Shown here: positions 51,495 through 60,707 of the stretch, one piece after another
How the letters are laid out: every line of letters begins with the position of its first letter
Numbering within the stretch: position 1 is the stretch's first letter
Position numbers and translations under genes: made by a program
DNA from: Pseudomonas sp. AB6
GTDB lineage: Bacteria; Pseudomonadota; Gammaproteobacteria; Pseudomonadales; Pseudomonadaceae
Assembly (NCBI RefSeq): GCF_034314105.1
Contig: NZ_JAVIWJ010000001.1
Coordinates: 4,746,001-4,810,000, forward strand
DNA length: 64,000 nucleotides
Direction of reading: 5' to 3'
Notes under the pieces: generated by a model
What the model saw: only the letters and a program-made list of their open reading frames with translations
Database searches by the model: none
What the model was told of the DNA's origin: nothing

Positions 51495-52508
51495 TTAGAA
51501 GCCTTCTAGTACTATCTTGCCTTTGGCTTTACCACTCTCTAATACAGCATGAGCTCGACGTAAATTCGCTGCGTTGATGGTGCCGAAATGCTCACCAAAA
51601 GTGGTCTTCAACGTACCAGCGTCAACCAACTCTGCAACGCGATTGAGCAGCTTGTGTTGCTCGATCATATCGGGCGTTTCGAACAATGATCGCGTGTACA
51701 TGAACTCCCAGTGCAGCGAGATGCTCTTGCGTTTGAGCAGGCCAACATCGAGCGACTTCGGGTCGTCGATCAACGCCAGACGTCCTTGCGGCGCCAAGGC
51801 ATCAACCAGTTGATTCAAATGTTTATCGGTATGGGTCAGGCTAGCAACATGAGTCACCTGAGAAAGTCTCGCGCGGCTCAGCTCTTCGTTCAGCGGCTTG
51901 CTGTGATCGAGGATATGGTGCGCGCCTAGCTCACGCACCCATGCTTGTGTCTCAGGCCGGGAGGCAGTGCCGACTACCTTCAGTCCGGTCAATTGGCGAG
52001 CCAATTGGGTGAGTATCGAACCGACGCCGCCCGCCGCTCCGACAATTATTAAACTTTGCCCTTTATCTGCTTGGCCTTCGCCTATCTGCAGACGCTCGAA
52101 GAGCAATTCCCATGCGGTGATCGCAGTCAGCGGCAAGGCGGCCGCGTGGGCAAAACTCAGAGATTTGGGCATGTGCCCGACAATACGCTCATCGACTACG
52201 TGCCATTCACTGTTAGCCCCGGCGCGCGCGATTGAACCGGCGTAAAACACTTTGTCCCCGGGCTTGAACAGCGTGACGTGCGCGCCCACCGATTTGACGA
52301 TGCCCGCAACGTCCCAGCCCAATACCTTAGCGGCGCCGTCTTCCGGCTGCGCGTTTTGCCGAACCTTGGTATCGACCGGGTTGACTGAGATGGCTTTGAC
52401 TTCAACCAGCAGGTCGCGAAGGCCAGCGACCGGGGTTTCCAATTCGATGTCTTGCAATGACGCGGGATCGGTAATGGGTAAGCAATGGTAATAAGCGACA
52501 GCTTTCAT
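51495..52508 (-). CDS. Zinc-type alcohol dehydrogenase-like / quinone oxidoreductase
   Basis: 337 residues, MDR superfamily. N-terminal GroES-like fold (ISVNPVDTKVR, LGWDVAGIVKSVGAHVTLFK), coenzyme site SLIIVGAAGGVGSILTQLAR. The zinc ligands of true alcohol dehydrogenases are not evident, as in the zinc-free ZADH/quinone oxidoreductase group. NADPH-dependent reduction of quinones or enones is likely. Start at 52508 (MKAVAYYHCL). Next to an ABM monooxygenase and divergent from a LysR regulator. Confidence 0.88.
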   Translation of the reverse strand: MKAVAYYHCLPITDPASLQDIELETPVAGLRDLLVEVKAISVNPVDTKVRQNAQPEDGAAKVLGWDVAGIVKSVGAHVTLFKPGDKVFYAGSIARAGANSEWHVVDERIVGHMPKSLSFAHAAALPLTAITAWELLFERLQIGEGQADKGQSLIIVGAAGGVGSILTQLARQLTGLKVVGTASRPETQAWVRELGAHHILDHSKPLNEELSRARLSQVTHVASLTHTDKHLNQLVDALAPQGRLALIDDPKSLDVGLLKRKSISLHWEFMYTRSLFETPDMIEQHKLLNRVAELVDAGTLKTTFGEHFGTINAANLRRAHAVLESGKAKGKIVLEGF

Positions 52509-52557
52509 GAAGGCTCCAGAAAAAGGGACAGTAAGACGACAACTGACGAATCGATCG

Positions 52558-52851
52558 TCAGGCCAGATGTTGAACTCGCTTAAGAATGAACGCTTCCAGG
52601 TGCTTGCCCACTTCGACCCTGAACGCTTGGATATGCGCACTGGCGGAATGGGCTTGGAGGGCAGCATCGTCGGTCCAGCGCTCGATCATATAAAAAGATG
52701 CGCTGTGCTCCAGGTCTTGGTGCAAGTCGTAACTAAGGCAGCCGGTCTCGGCGCGGGTCGGTTCCAGAATCGTGCGCAGGCATTTTTCCAAGTCTGCTTC
52801 GTGACCCGATTTAGCGATAAGCGTGGCGATGACGATTAACGGCGGGGACAT
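52558..52851 (-). CDS. ABM-domain putative quinol monooxygenase
   Basis: 97 residues, one antibiotic-biosynthesis-monooxygenase (ABM, ferredoxin-like) domain: PLIVIATLIAKSGHEADLEK, ETGCLSYDLHQDLEHSASFY and ERWTDDAALQAHSASAH. Resembles YgiN-type quinol monooxygenases. Upstream of the dehydrogenase on the same strand (49 bases apart), forming a likely two-gene operon for quinone handling. Confidence 0.85.
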   Translation of the reverse strand: MSPPLIVIATLIAKSGHEADLEKCLRTILEPTRAETGCLSYDLHQDLEHSASFYMIERWTDDAALQAHSASAHIQAFRVEVGKHLEAFILKRVQHLA

Positions 52852-52980
52852 GGTGATTCCTTAGAGGGCGCTCGGGCCGCTGAAAAGTGCAATGACGCAG
52901 ATGATTGGCTATTTCCTCAAAAGATAAAACCCGCTAAAACAGCAGTCTCTTTCAATTTTTAATTGATAATCCGAGTTTTT

Positions 52981-53898
52981 ATGCTTCGTTTTGATGATTT
53001 GCAATTGTTTGTTCGCGCTGCTGACTTGGGCAGCTTGTCCGCGGCCGCGCGAGTTATGGACATGTCGGCTGCCGTCGCCAGTGCGGCGCTTAAGCGTATC
53101 GAGCAGCAACTGGGCGCACGATTGATGGCGCGTTCGACCCGTAGTCTTCGTCTGACGGCTGAAGGTGACGGGTTTCTGGAATACGCACGGGCAGCCTTGA
53201 GTAGTCTTGAGGAAGGGCGTCGGTTATTGGCCAGCAGCCAAGATCAAGTGAGCGGCGTTTTGCAGTTGTCTGCACCTTCTGATTTTGGTCGTAATGTTCT
53301 ATTACCTTGGCTCGATGAATTTCAGCGTCAACATCCTCAGCTAACCTTGCGCCTATTATTGGGTGATCGGATCGCCGATCTGTTTCGTCAGCCGGTAGAT
53401 ATAGCTCTGCGGTATGGCGAGCCAGAAGACTCCAGCCTCGTCGCTTTGCCTATAGCACCTGACAACCGGCGCGTGCTGTGTGCGGCACCGTCTTATCTGG
53501 CGCGCCAGGGTGAGCCGCAGCACCTGGAGCAGTTGGCGCAGCATAATTGCTTGCTTTTTATGCTGGGCAATAGAGTGCATGACCATTGGCGCTTCCATGA
53601 TGGCAAACGAGAAATGAGCCTGACGGTGCACGGGGATCGTTTCAGTGATGATGCCGACGTTGTTCGGTTGTGGGCGGTGGCGGGCGCCGGCGTCGCGTAT
53701 AAATCCTGGCTGGATGTCGCCGCTGACGTTCATGCCGGGCGCTTGAAAGTGTTAATGCCAGAGCTGCAAGGCGAGTGGGCACCGCTCAACTTGCTGTGCG
53801 CCCATCGGTTGCAATTGAGTAAACCGGTTAATCTTTTACGTGAAATGCTCAAGTTGCGCTGCTCGGCATTAGCGGCACGAAGCCCCTCTATCCCGTAA
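52981..53898 (+). CDS. LysR-family transcriptional regulator
   Basis: 305 residues. N-terminal winged HTH (FDDLQLFVRAADLGSLSAAA, RIEQQLGARLMARSTRSLRL) and a substrate-binding C-terminal part (VSGVLQLSAPSDFGRNVLLP). ATG at 52981 gives the usual short lead before the HTH. Divergent from the ABM-dehydrogenase pair, with 129 bases between, so it most likely regulates those two genes. Confidence 0.92.
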   Translation: MLRFDDLQLFVRAADLGSLSAAARVMDMSAAVASAALKRIEQQLGARLMARSTRSLRLTAEGDGFLEYARAALSSLEEGRRLLASSQDQVSGVLQLSAPSDFGRNVLLPWLDEFQRQHPQLTLRLLLGDRIADLFRQPVDIALRYGEPEDSSLVALPIAPDNRRVLCAAPSYLARQGEPQHLEQLAQHNCLLFMLGNRVHDHWRFHDGKREMSLTVHGDRFSDDADVVRLWAVAGAGVAYKSWLDVAADVHAGRLKVLMPELQGEWAPLNLLCAHRLQLSKPVNLLREMLKLRCSALAARSPSIP

Positions 53899-54508
53899 CA
53901 CTATGACTAATGTTCCATAGACTACTTGCTGTAAGGAAATGTCTGACGGGACATGCAAAGAGTTGCATCACTAAAAAGCATAGATCACAGGTGCAGGTGC
54001 TAAAGGTTCCGTTAAGTCGTCGTATTTTCTTGCGCGTTTTGTGTGTTTCTTTTGTAGGCAATTCCCTTGGGTCTATCAGGTAAGTTTTTTCATACGGCCC
54101 TAAAGTGTCCGGCCGGCAGTGCTTTCAAAGCAGATAGCCTGTTCGGAAGCTCTTTTCTTCAGGCGTGACAGTGACCGACTTTGGCTGCAGGATGCCAGCG
54201 TCGAGCTAAAGACGAGTTTAATCACCGTTTCGTGAAAGAGCGCTGGGCTTATACTTGACGTGCTCGGCCAAGTCCGTCAGCTATCAAGCAGGACGTATCT
54301 ATACGACAAATTCCGGCAGGCTAGATTAATGAGTAGGTGATCGGTGCCAGAGATTTAAATATTGCGTCATATAGGTTTTACAACATGACGTTTTCGCTAC
54401 TCCGGTGAAATATAGCCCTCGTTTTGGCGGCTTAGCGTCTTGGCTGGATCCAATTTGCTGTTCACTATGTCAGTGCGATTGATGAATGTTTCAACAGGGA
54501 GTGAATAC
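53899..54508. other. Long intergenic region without recognised gene
   Basis: 610 bases between a LysR and an ArsR-type gene on the same strand. I see no ORF with a ribosome site, no tRNA and no strong terminator. The end holds the ribosome site AGGGAG for the gene at 54509. A small RNA or a long leader is possible. Confidence 0.4.
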
Positions 54509-55210
54509 ATGGAATATGCACCTTGCATTAGCCAGATTGCCACGTTGTTGGCTGACCCAAAACGCAGCGCAATGATTTGGGCTTTGATGGATGGGACCGC
54601 CCGTGCGGCGGATGAGCTGGCCCTGCTGGCGGGTCTATCCACGTCTTCGGCAGGTGCCCACTTGGCGCGCTTGGCTACTGGCGGTTTATTAAAGCAGGAG
54701 GCGCGAGGCCGAAAGCGGTTCTTCCGGTTGGCTGGACCCGAGGTTGGGGCTGCGGTCGAGGCATTGGCCAGCGCATCTTTGGTCAGTATCGACCGCGTGA
54801 GCAAAAGTGTGTCGCAACCTGTTTTATCCACGCCGCCCTTGCCGCTTCGACGCGCAAGGATTTGTGCGGATCATTTAGGTGGTGAGTTAGCTGCTGAGCT
54901 GTATCAACGCCTCTTGGGAGCCGGGTGGATCGAGCAGCAGGAGCAGCGTATCGAAGTCACCAGCAAGGGCGTCGCCCAGTTTGCCCAGCGTGGGATTTAT
55001 GTTCCCGCTCTGGCCCATCGAAAGCGCCAGACCGTGTGCGCATGTCCGGATTGGAGTGAACGTACACCGCACTTGGGCGGCGCCCTGGGTGCGGGCTTGC
55101 TGCAATTGTTTATTCAATTGGGGTGGTTGCGCACTACCGAAGAATCCACCGCCTTGCAGGTCTCTTCCAGCGGGCAACGTGAAATCAGCAAAATCGCGTC
55201 CGCTGCCTGA
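54509..55210 (+). CDS. ArsR-family winged-helix regulator
   Basis: 233 residues. N-terminal winged HTH (QIATLLADPKRSAMIWALMD, LAGLSTSSAGAHLARLATGG); C-terminal half with CACPDWSERTPHLGGALGAG, a block seen in a large-size ArsR subgroup. Possible metal or redox ligands are C-x-C in this block. Start at 54509 with AGGGAG 7 bases before; earlier in-frame ATGs lack it. Target unknown; no obvious partner gene next to it. Confidence 0.82.
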   Translation: MEYAPCISQIATLLADPKRSAMIWALMDGTARAADELALLAGLSTSSAGAHLARLATGGLLKQEARGRKRFFRLAGPEVGAAVEALASASLVSIDRVSKSVSQPVLSTPPLPLRRARICADHLGGELAAELYQRLLGAGWIEQQEQRIEVTSKGVAQFAQRGIYVPALAHRKRQTVCACPDWSERTPHLGGALGAGLLQLFIQLGWLRTTEESTALQVSSSGQREISKIASAA

Positions 55211-55259
55211 TGCTACCTCGGGATGTGTTCCCTTTTTCACGGGAACACATCCGTCGCTA

Positions 55260-56213
55260 TCAAGGTTTGACCAGTCGCGAGTCCAGGCTATTTTGCGCCA
55301 TGCGCTTGGCCTGGTCCTGGGTCATGCCGAGATGGGTATGCAGCGCATGGAAATTCTCCGTCACATACCCCCCGAAGTAAGCAGGGTCGTCTGAGTTGAC
55401 TGTCACCTTCACGCCTCGCTCTAGCATTTCGAGAATATTGTGTTGAGCCATATCGTCAAACACGCATAGTTTGGTGTTGGACAGAGGGCATACCGTCAGC
55501 GGAATCTGTTCGTCGATGATGCGTTGCATTAGTAGGTCGTCTTCCATAGCCCGGACGCCGTGGTCAATGCGTTCAATCTTCAACAGGTCCAGCGCTTGCC
55601 AAATATATTCGGGTGGCCCTTCTTCGCCTGCATGGGCAACCGTCAAAAAACCTTCGCTTCGCGCACGGTCGAATACTCTTTGGAACTTGCTAGGCGGGTG
55701 ACCCATTTCCGAGCTGTCGAGCCCGACGGCGACAAAAGCGTCACGGAACGGCAGTGCTTGATCCAGGGTTTTTTCGGCCTCTTCTTCGCTCAAGTGGCGC
55801 AGGAAGCTAAGAATCAGACCACTGCTAATACCGAGCTTCTCCTGACCGTCTTTTAAAGCACTGGCAATACCATTTGCCACTACTTCGAACGCAATGCCTC
55901 GGTCGGTATGGGTCTGGGGATCAAAAAACGGTTCGGTATGAATGACGTTCTGTGCTTTGCACCGTTGTAAATAAGCCCAAGTCAGGTCATAGAAATCTTG
56001 TTCGGTACGCAGTACGTCGGCCCCGCGATAGTACAGATCCAGAAACTCTTGCAGATTATTGAACGCATACGCCTTGCGCAAGGTTTCGACGTCTGCCCAG
56101 GGTAAGGCGATTTTATTGCGATCGGCCAAGGCGAACAGCAATTCAGGTTCCAACGACCCTTCGAGGTGTAAGTGCAGTTCTGCCTTGGGCAGCGCGTTCA
56201 GCCAATCGTACAT
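55260..56213 (-). CDS. Adenine/adenosine deaminase
   Basis: 317 residues from the ATG at 56213. Metal-dependent amidohydrolase of the adenosine-deaminase family: HLHLEG with H14 and H16 (LPKAELHLHLEGSLEPELLF), TVAHAGEEGPPEYIWQALDL, RIDHGVRAMED and VTVNSDDPAYFGG. Very close to the PAO1 protein I recall as PA0148, a group shown to prefer adenine. Purine salvage, in the cytoplasm. Divergent from the ChaA-type antiporter. Confidence 0.93.
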   Translation of the reverse strand: MYDWLNALPKAELHLHLEGSLEPELLFALADRNKIALPWADVETLRKAYAFNNLQEFLDLYYRGADVLRTEQDFYDLTWAYLQRCKAQNVIHTEPFFDPQTHTDRGIAFEVVANGIASALKDGQEKLGISSGLILSFLRHLSEEEAEKTLDQALPFRDAFVAVGLDSSEMGHPPSKFQRVFDRARSEGFLTVAHAGEEGPPEYIWQALDLLKIERIDHGVRAMEDDLLMQRIIDEQIPLTVCPLSNTKLCVFDDMAQHNILEMLERGVKVTVNSDDPAYFGGYVTENFHALHTHLGMTQDQAKRMAQNSLDSRLVKP

Positions 56214-56411
56214 GTGCGTTTTCTCATCAGGAGCAGATGCAGGCATTCTACAGAGGATGCCCTACAAGAAAGCAAAACCTGACCAGCCGGTTAAATGTTC
56301 ACCCTCCGATCATTACTGCTACCGTTAGCACCAAACATTTAGTAACCCCGAGCAGTCTGTACTGCACATCACCTTTCTCTCGCTGCGCGCTTTCAAAAGC
56401 CAAGGGCACCA

Positions 56412-57500
56412 ATGCCGACCTATTTAAAAGACGAAAAATTTCTGCTCCTGGCAGTCTTTGCTGCATGTGTTGCGTTCCCTTTCGAATATTGGTTGCTGAG
56501 TCACGGCCAGGGCATTGCGTTGGCGGGTGCAATCGCGTTGGTCGTCGCTATCGTTTGCGCTTCTATGCGTGTGGCCCATCATGCGGAGCTACTAGCCCAC
56601 AAGGTGGGTGATCCCTACGGCACGATGATTTTGACGTTAGCGGCGGTATTGGTCGAAGTGGTGATCTTGGCAATCATGATGAGCAACGAGCCTTCGCCCA
56701 CGCTTGTGCGCGACACCATTTATTCGGCGGTGATGCTTGATATCAATGGCATTCTTGGTCTGGCAGCACTGATGGGTGGCCTAAAGCATGGCGAGCAATC
56801 GTACAACGACGATTCAGCGCGCACGTACAGCGTGATGATTCTCACTGCAATGGGCGTTTCGATGGTGGTACCTGAGTTTATTCCCGCAGGAGACTGGAAA
56901 GTTTATTCGGGGTTTACCATTGGTGCGATGGTAGTGCTCTACGCGTTGTTTTTGCGCATGCAGGTGGGGCCGCATAGTTATTTTTTCAGTTATAGCTATC
57001 CGCAGAAAAAGCGTAAAAATCAACCTGCCGACGATGAACCAATTATCAATTTGACCCGCTCTGTCGGCACGTTAGTCTTCGGCGTTGTGGTAATTGGCGC
57101 GCTGGCGGAAGTGATGTCGAAAACGGTCAACCTGGGGCTCCAAGGGACAGGTGCACCTCCCGTGATGACAGCCATTTTGGTTGCAGCGATTTCCGCCGCG
57201 CCGGAGATACTTACCGCGCTGCGCGCAGCTTTGGCTAACCGCATGCAATCAGTGGTCAACATCGCATTGGGGGCGTCGTTGTCGACGGTGATCCTGACCG
57301 TTCCGGTCATGGAGGCGATGGCGCTTTACAGTGGTCAGCCGTTCCAGATGGCAATGACGCCGGTGCAAACGGTCATGGTATTTATTACCTTGCTGGTGAG
57401 CGCAATCAACCTGAACGATGGCGAAACCAATGCTATCGAAGGCATGACCCATTTTGTGTTGTTCGCGACCTTCATCATGCTGTCGCTGCTGGGGGTTTAA
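56412..57500 (+). CDS. chaA: Calcium/sodium:proton antiporter, ChaA type
   Basis: 362 residues, about eleven membrane segments. Cation/proton exchanger repeats: VGDPYGTMILTLAAVLVEVV and ISAAPEILTALRAALANRMQ, the paired acidic alpha-repeats of the CaCA superfamily, here G-x-x-(Y/T)-G-T and APE. Exports Ca2+ or Na+ in exchange for protons. Stands alone. Confidence 0.9.
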   Translation: MPTYLKDEKFLLLAVFAACVAFPFEYWLLSHGQGIALAGAIALVVAIVCASMRVAHHAELLAHKVGDPYGTMILTLAAVLVEVVILAIMMSNEPSPTLVRDTIYSAVMLDINGILGLAALMGGLKHGEQSYNDDSARTYSVMILTAMGVSMVVPEFIPAGDWKVYSGFTIGAMVVLYALFLRMQVGPHSYFFSYSYPQKKRKNQPADDEPIINLTRSVGTLVFGVVVIGALAEVMSKTVNLGLQGTGAPPVMTAILVAAISAAPEILTALRAALANRMQSVVNIALGASLSTVILTVPVMEAMALYSGQPFQMAMTPVQTVMVFITLLVSAINLNDGETNAIEGMTHFVLFATFIMLSLLGV

Positions 57501-57942
57501 GGCGCCTCGCTGAAAGCGCGGTCGAGGTCTACCCGGGATTTGTTTCACCCTTTTAGTTAATAAGATGTTGCCCAGCGTCTCGACCCGGTCGCTGGGTGGC
57601 TTTGCTGGAAACTTTGCCAGTGAAAAAACAGGGTTGACCGCGGGCTGCCCGAGCTGATTTTCCGATTTTTGATCGTAGGGGGTGGTCCCTACTTAGCCAA
57701 TTCATGGTCCTTGTTAGAGCCCAAAAAATTATCTGTGAAATCGGAATGTTAAGAACGCTTATTAACGAACAAGGTGAAGGTGCTTTACTTGATATCAAGT
57801 AGGCTGGGGTTCAATCTTGCGTATACAGAATTTTACGCTAGCCTTAAGATCACATGGCGTGCAGTCATGGCTTTCAGCGTAGTGTAATTTTTGCTGTTAG
57901 CGGAGCACTAAATTGTATCTTGTTAAACTAGGAGCAATAGTC
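57501..57942. promoter_or_regulatory. Intergenic region with palindrome upstream of the DUF3757 gene
   Basis: 442 bases. It holds a GTAGGG/CCCTAC hairpin (57675-57692) and a perfect 16-base palindrome TACTTGATATCAAGTA (57786-57801), 141 bases before the next ATG. The palindrome has the shape of a dimeric regulator's operator. No ORF seen. Confidence 0.5.
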
Positions 57943-58344
57943 ATGACTATGGATTTCAAGAAAATTTCGGCAGGCGTTATTACTATGATGGTGTTGATGG
58001 GCAACGCTCATGCGGTTACTACCTCATGTCCAGCGGTCAGCGATATTAAACAGACTGCCGAGGGACAGGGTTTTACTTATACAGCTACTGCCCCAAATGG
58101 TCAGAAGTGGACGGGTGAAAACCCGATGGCTGATGAATCGGATCTGCAAAACGTTACGTTCAAAATGGCTGCGATCCGTAGCACAAGTAGTAGTGGAGAC
58201 TTTGTGGCATGTGACTACGAAGGTAAGAAGAACGAAGCCGTTAGAATGACCCTTAAAACCCAGGCAGCTGCGAAGCCTGTGGGTATTGCATGGAAAGAAA
58301 AAGAATGTAAAGAAACCAATCCGGCTCTTTGTACTTTCGAATAA
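57943..58344 (+). CDS. Secreted DUF3757-like protein
   Basis: 133 residues. Signal peptide MTMDFKKISAGVITMMVLMG then NAHA, cleaved before VTTSCP. The mature part has CPAVSDIKQT, FTYTATAPNGQKWTGENP and CDYEGKKN, resembling DUF3757, with four cysteines that could form two disulfides. Small periplasmic or secreted protein of unknown role. TAGGAG precedes the ATG at 57943. Base composition is AT-richer than the neighbours, a possible sign of horizontal origin. Confidence 0.75.
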   Translation: MTMDFKKISAGVITMMVLMGNAHAVTTSCPAVSDIKQTAEGQGFTYTATAPNGQKWTGENPMADESDLQNVTFKMAAIRSTSSSGDFVACDYEGKKNEAVRMTLKTQAAAKPVGIAWKEKECKETNPALCTFE

Positions 58345-59035
58345 GTACCATTTCGTCGATAGCACATTGAACTACCCATGACTTATCGTTTTTTCAAAAA
58401 CTATCTTGCTTTTCATTAGATAAACAATTCATGATTATTCATATGGAAAGCAAGTTCCACTTTTAAAGATTCAGTTTGGTGTCGACAGTACTACCAATTC
58501 CACAGCACGATGTTCACTATCAAGCCTAAGGCACCGAGTTGATCTTACTCACCTTCACGTTAACGTTGGCAAAGCTTGCCGCGCTTGCCATGGAGCACGG
58601 CGAGGGCACAGCTGGGCTGACATTTGCCTCGGTTCAGTAGGGCTAGCATGCACAGTGTGTTTACGAACTTAGTGGCCAAGCCTACTGCTTGTTGCGCACG
58701 GTAAGCTGTTCGCCGTTTGTACGAGTTGTGCAAAAATCGAACACCGAGGCGCACACCATGAAGGGTCTGTGTTTTCGGCACTCTTGCACGGGTTATCCAC
58801 AGATTGGTCCACAGTAATTGTGCGCAAGCTCGAAATGAGGGGATAAGCACCCGCCGCATTGGATCGTGTTGTCATAAGTCGCGCTAACAGACTGTTTTAA
58901 GAAGATTTTTCCTGTTACTTAGATAATTGGTTAATAAGTGATCAATTGGCGCAGAGCTATGCGTACCGGGGGGTGCGAGCGGGTGTACTCAGGTTATCCA
59001 CAGCCGGGTGCACAACAGATGTGGGCAACTCTATG
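58345..59035. other. Intergenic region with DnaA-box cluster
   Basis: 691 bases without a convincing gene. Two perfect DnaA boxes TTATCCACA on the plus strand (58793-58801 and 58994-59002), each in the context GGTTATCCACAG, and a consensus-matching box on the minus strand (58727-58735, TTTTGCACA). An AT-rich stretch (about 58896-58955) lies between the two perfect boxes. This looks like a DnaA-binding locus; dnaA and rpmH are not nearby, so it is not the usual chromosomal origin. Confidence 0.6.
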
Positions 59036-59626
59036 TCACTCCTCTGCGCGCTGGACAACAATGCGCCCGCGACTAAGATCCGCTAATTGACGCTGAAGGG
59101 TTTCAATGTATTCAGGGCCAAGCGAGAGAGTGATTTCCACGCCATTGGCGGTAAATGCTTCGTTCAGCATCAGACCATTTAACTCAGCCAAGCGTACTTT
59201 AACCATCGCAAGCTCGCTGAAACTGCAATCAAAACTCAGCCCCACCCTATGAATGAGCGGTACGCGTTCAGCCTGTTGAAGGCATTTGTTTGCACCGCCG
59301 CCGTAGGCCCTGGCCAAGCCACCAGTACCTAACTGAATTCCGCCGTACCAGCGAATCACCAGTACAACGACCTGGTCGAAATCTTGCGCTTCAATAGCGG
59401 CCAGGATCGGGCGACCTGCAGTGCCTCCGGGCTCACCGTCGTCACTGCTACGGTATTGATCGGCCAGTTTCCACGCCCAGCAATTGTGAGTGGCATTCAA
59501 ATCGCTGTGTTGCTCAATATAAGTTTGAGCGTCTGCAGCGCTAGTGATGGGCGCGGCCAAGGTGATGAAGCGGCTTTTGCGAATTTCTTCCCGGTATTCG
59601 CAAGCGCCGATTAGGGTAAAAGGCAT
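59036..59626 (-). CDS. yigZ: YigZ/IMPACT family protein
   Basis: 196 residues. N-terminal UPF0029 domain: EIRKSRFITLAAPITSAADA, NCWAWKLADQYRSSDDGEPG, GTAGRPILAAIE and VVLVIRWYGGIQLGTGGLAR. C-terminal ferredoxin-like part (about 135-196). Related to eukaryotic IMPACT, which affects translation control; the bacterial role is unclear. Same strand as the TetR gene 51 bases upstream. Confidence 0.92.
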   Translation of the reverse strand: MPFTLIGACEYREEIRKSRFITLAAPITSAADAQTYIEQHSDLNATHNCWAWKLADQYRSSDDGEPGGTAGRPILAAIEAQDFDQVVVLVIRWYGGIQLGTGGLARAYGGGANKCLQQAERVPLIHRVGLSFDCSFSELAMVKVRLAELNGLMLNEAFTANGVEITLSLGPEYIETLQRQLADLSRGRIVVQRAEE

Positions 59627-59677
59627 GACAGATTCCAGCTATCGACGAGACAAAGCGTCGCTTAAGAGCGTGCGTGC

Positions 59678-60343
59678 TCAGGCAGCTGAAGGCGTAAGCC
59701 CGCAGCCTTTGAGAATGATCCGAATCAGGTTGTCGCCGGCGTCTTCCATATCCTGCTTGGTCAGGCGCGTGCGACCGGTTACGCGACAAATTTGCGTGGC
59801 GAAGTCTGCATAATGCTGAGTGCTTCCCCACAGCAAAAAGATCAAATGTACGGGGTCGATGGAGTCCATTTTTCCTGCATCAATCCAGGTCTGAAACACG
59901 GCGGCTCGACTCTGGAACCATGCGCGATAATCTTGGCTGAAGTATTCGTTCAAGCACTCCCCGCCGCTGATGATTTCCATCGCAAAAATCCGCGAGGCTT
60001 GTGGCTGCCGCCGAGAAAACTCCATTTTCGCGCGAATGTAGCGGGTCAAGGCCTCGGCAGGATCGTCTTCCCCGCTAAGTGAGTTAAAGGTGCTGTCCCA
60101 CAATTCAAGGATGTTGCTCAATACGGCAATATACAGCCCGAGTTTGTTGGTGAAGTAGTAGTGCAGGTTGGCTTTGGGCAACCCCGCATTTTGCGCAATG
60201 GTGTTCATGCTGGTGCCTTTGAAGCCGTGACGTGCGAACTCGTCTTCAGCGGCTTTAATAATCGCCTCTTCGTTTTTCTGACGGATACGGCTGGCAGGTT
60301 TAGCGACGGCGTGAGCGCAGTGCGCTGGGACTTCAAAGGTCAT
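59678..60343 (-). CDS. TetR-family regulator, RutR-like
   Basis: 221 residues. HTH at about 20-65 (AIIKAAEDEFARHGFKGTSM, NAGLPKANLHYYFTNKLGLY) and a ligand domain (MEIISGGECLNEYFSQDYRA, LIFLLWGSTQHYADFATQIC) that is close to RutR-type regulators of pyrimidine/purine catabolism. Next to a purine-permease remnant and a beta-alanine aminotransferase gene, which fits pyrimidine breakdown, whose product is beta-alanine. Ligand not proven. Confidence 0.85.
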   Translation of the reverse strand: MTFEVPAHCAHAVAKPASRIRQKNEEAIIKAAEDEFARHGFKGTSMNTIAQNAGLPKANLHYYFTNKLGLYIAVLSNILELWDSTFNSLSGEDDPAEALTRYIRAKMEFSRRQPQASRIFAMEIISGGECLNEYFSQDYRAWFQSRAAVFQTWIDAGKMDSIDPVHLIFLLWGSTQHYADFATQICRVTGRTRLTKQDMEDAGDNLIRIILKGCGLTPSAA

Positions 60344-60428
60344 TGGGCGATTCCGAACGGAGTATGGGCTGCGTCATGTGAACAGATAACGCACCCGCGA
60401 CGTTCCGACAAGTGGTTAGAGTGCAAAT

Positions 60429-60707
60429 TTATTGCTTCAAGGCATCGACTTCCGGTACTGGATGGTTCGCCTGAGTCGGCAGATGACGTTCAGGCAACAG
60501 TATGCACATCACAATGGCGGTAATGCCGCCGCTGGTGATAGCAGAGTCGAACAAGGTCTGAATTATTTTTGGCAGATGGCTTAGCAGTGTCGGTTGCGCT
60601 GCGATACCCATGCATAATCCCAGTGCCGAGGCAATGATCAGCGGCGGGGTAATAATCCCAACGAAGCTGGCGAGGACTTGTTGCAAAGCCTTCATGAGGA
60701 CATGCAT
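60429..60707 (-). pseudogene. Nucleobase:cation symporter (NCS2) remnant with internal deletion
   Basis: A 92-codon frame joining what look like two ends of a purine permease of about 450 residues: QQVLASFVGIITPPLIIASA from the first membrane helix, and PKIIQTLFDSAITSGGITAI then LLPERH from the last. The 350 or so residues between are absent. Frame is open from ATG 60707 (or 60695), but a working transporter is not possible. The ATG region overlaps the bauR-like stop codon. Confidence 0.75.

Noticed and set aside
58560..58859. Minus-strand 99-codon frame in the DnaA-box gap
   Set aside because: No ribosome site, arginine-rich, no conserved pattern; includes one of the DnaA boxes.
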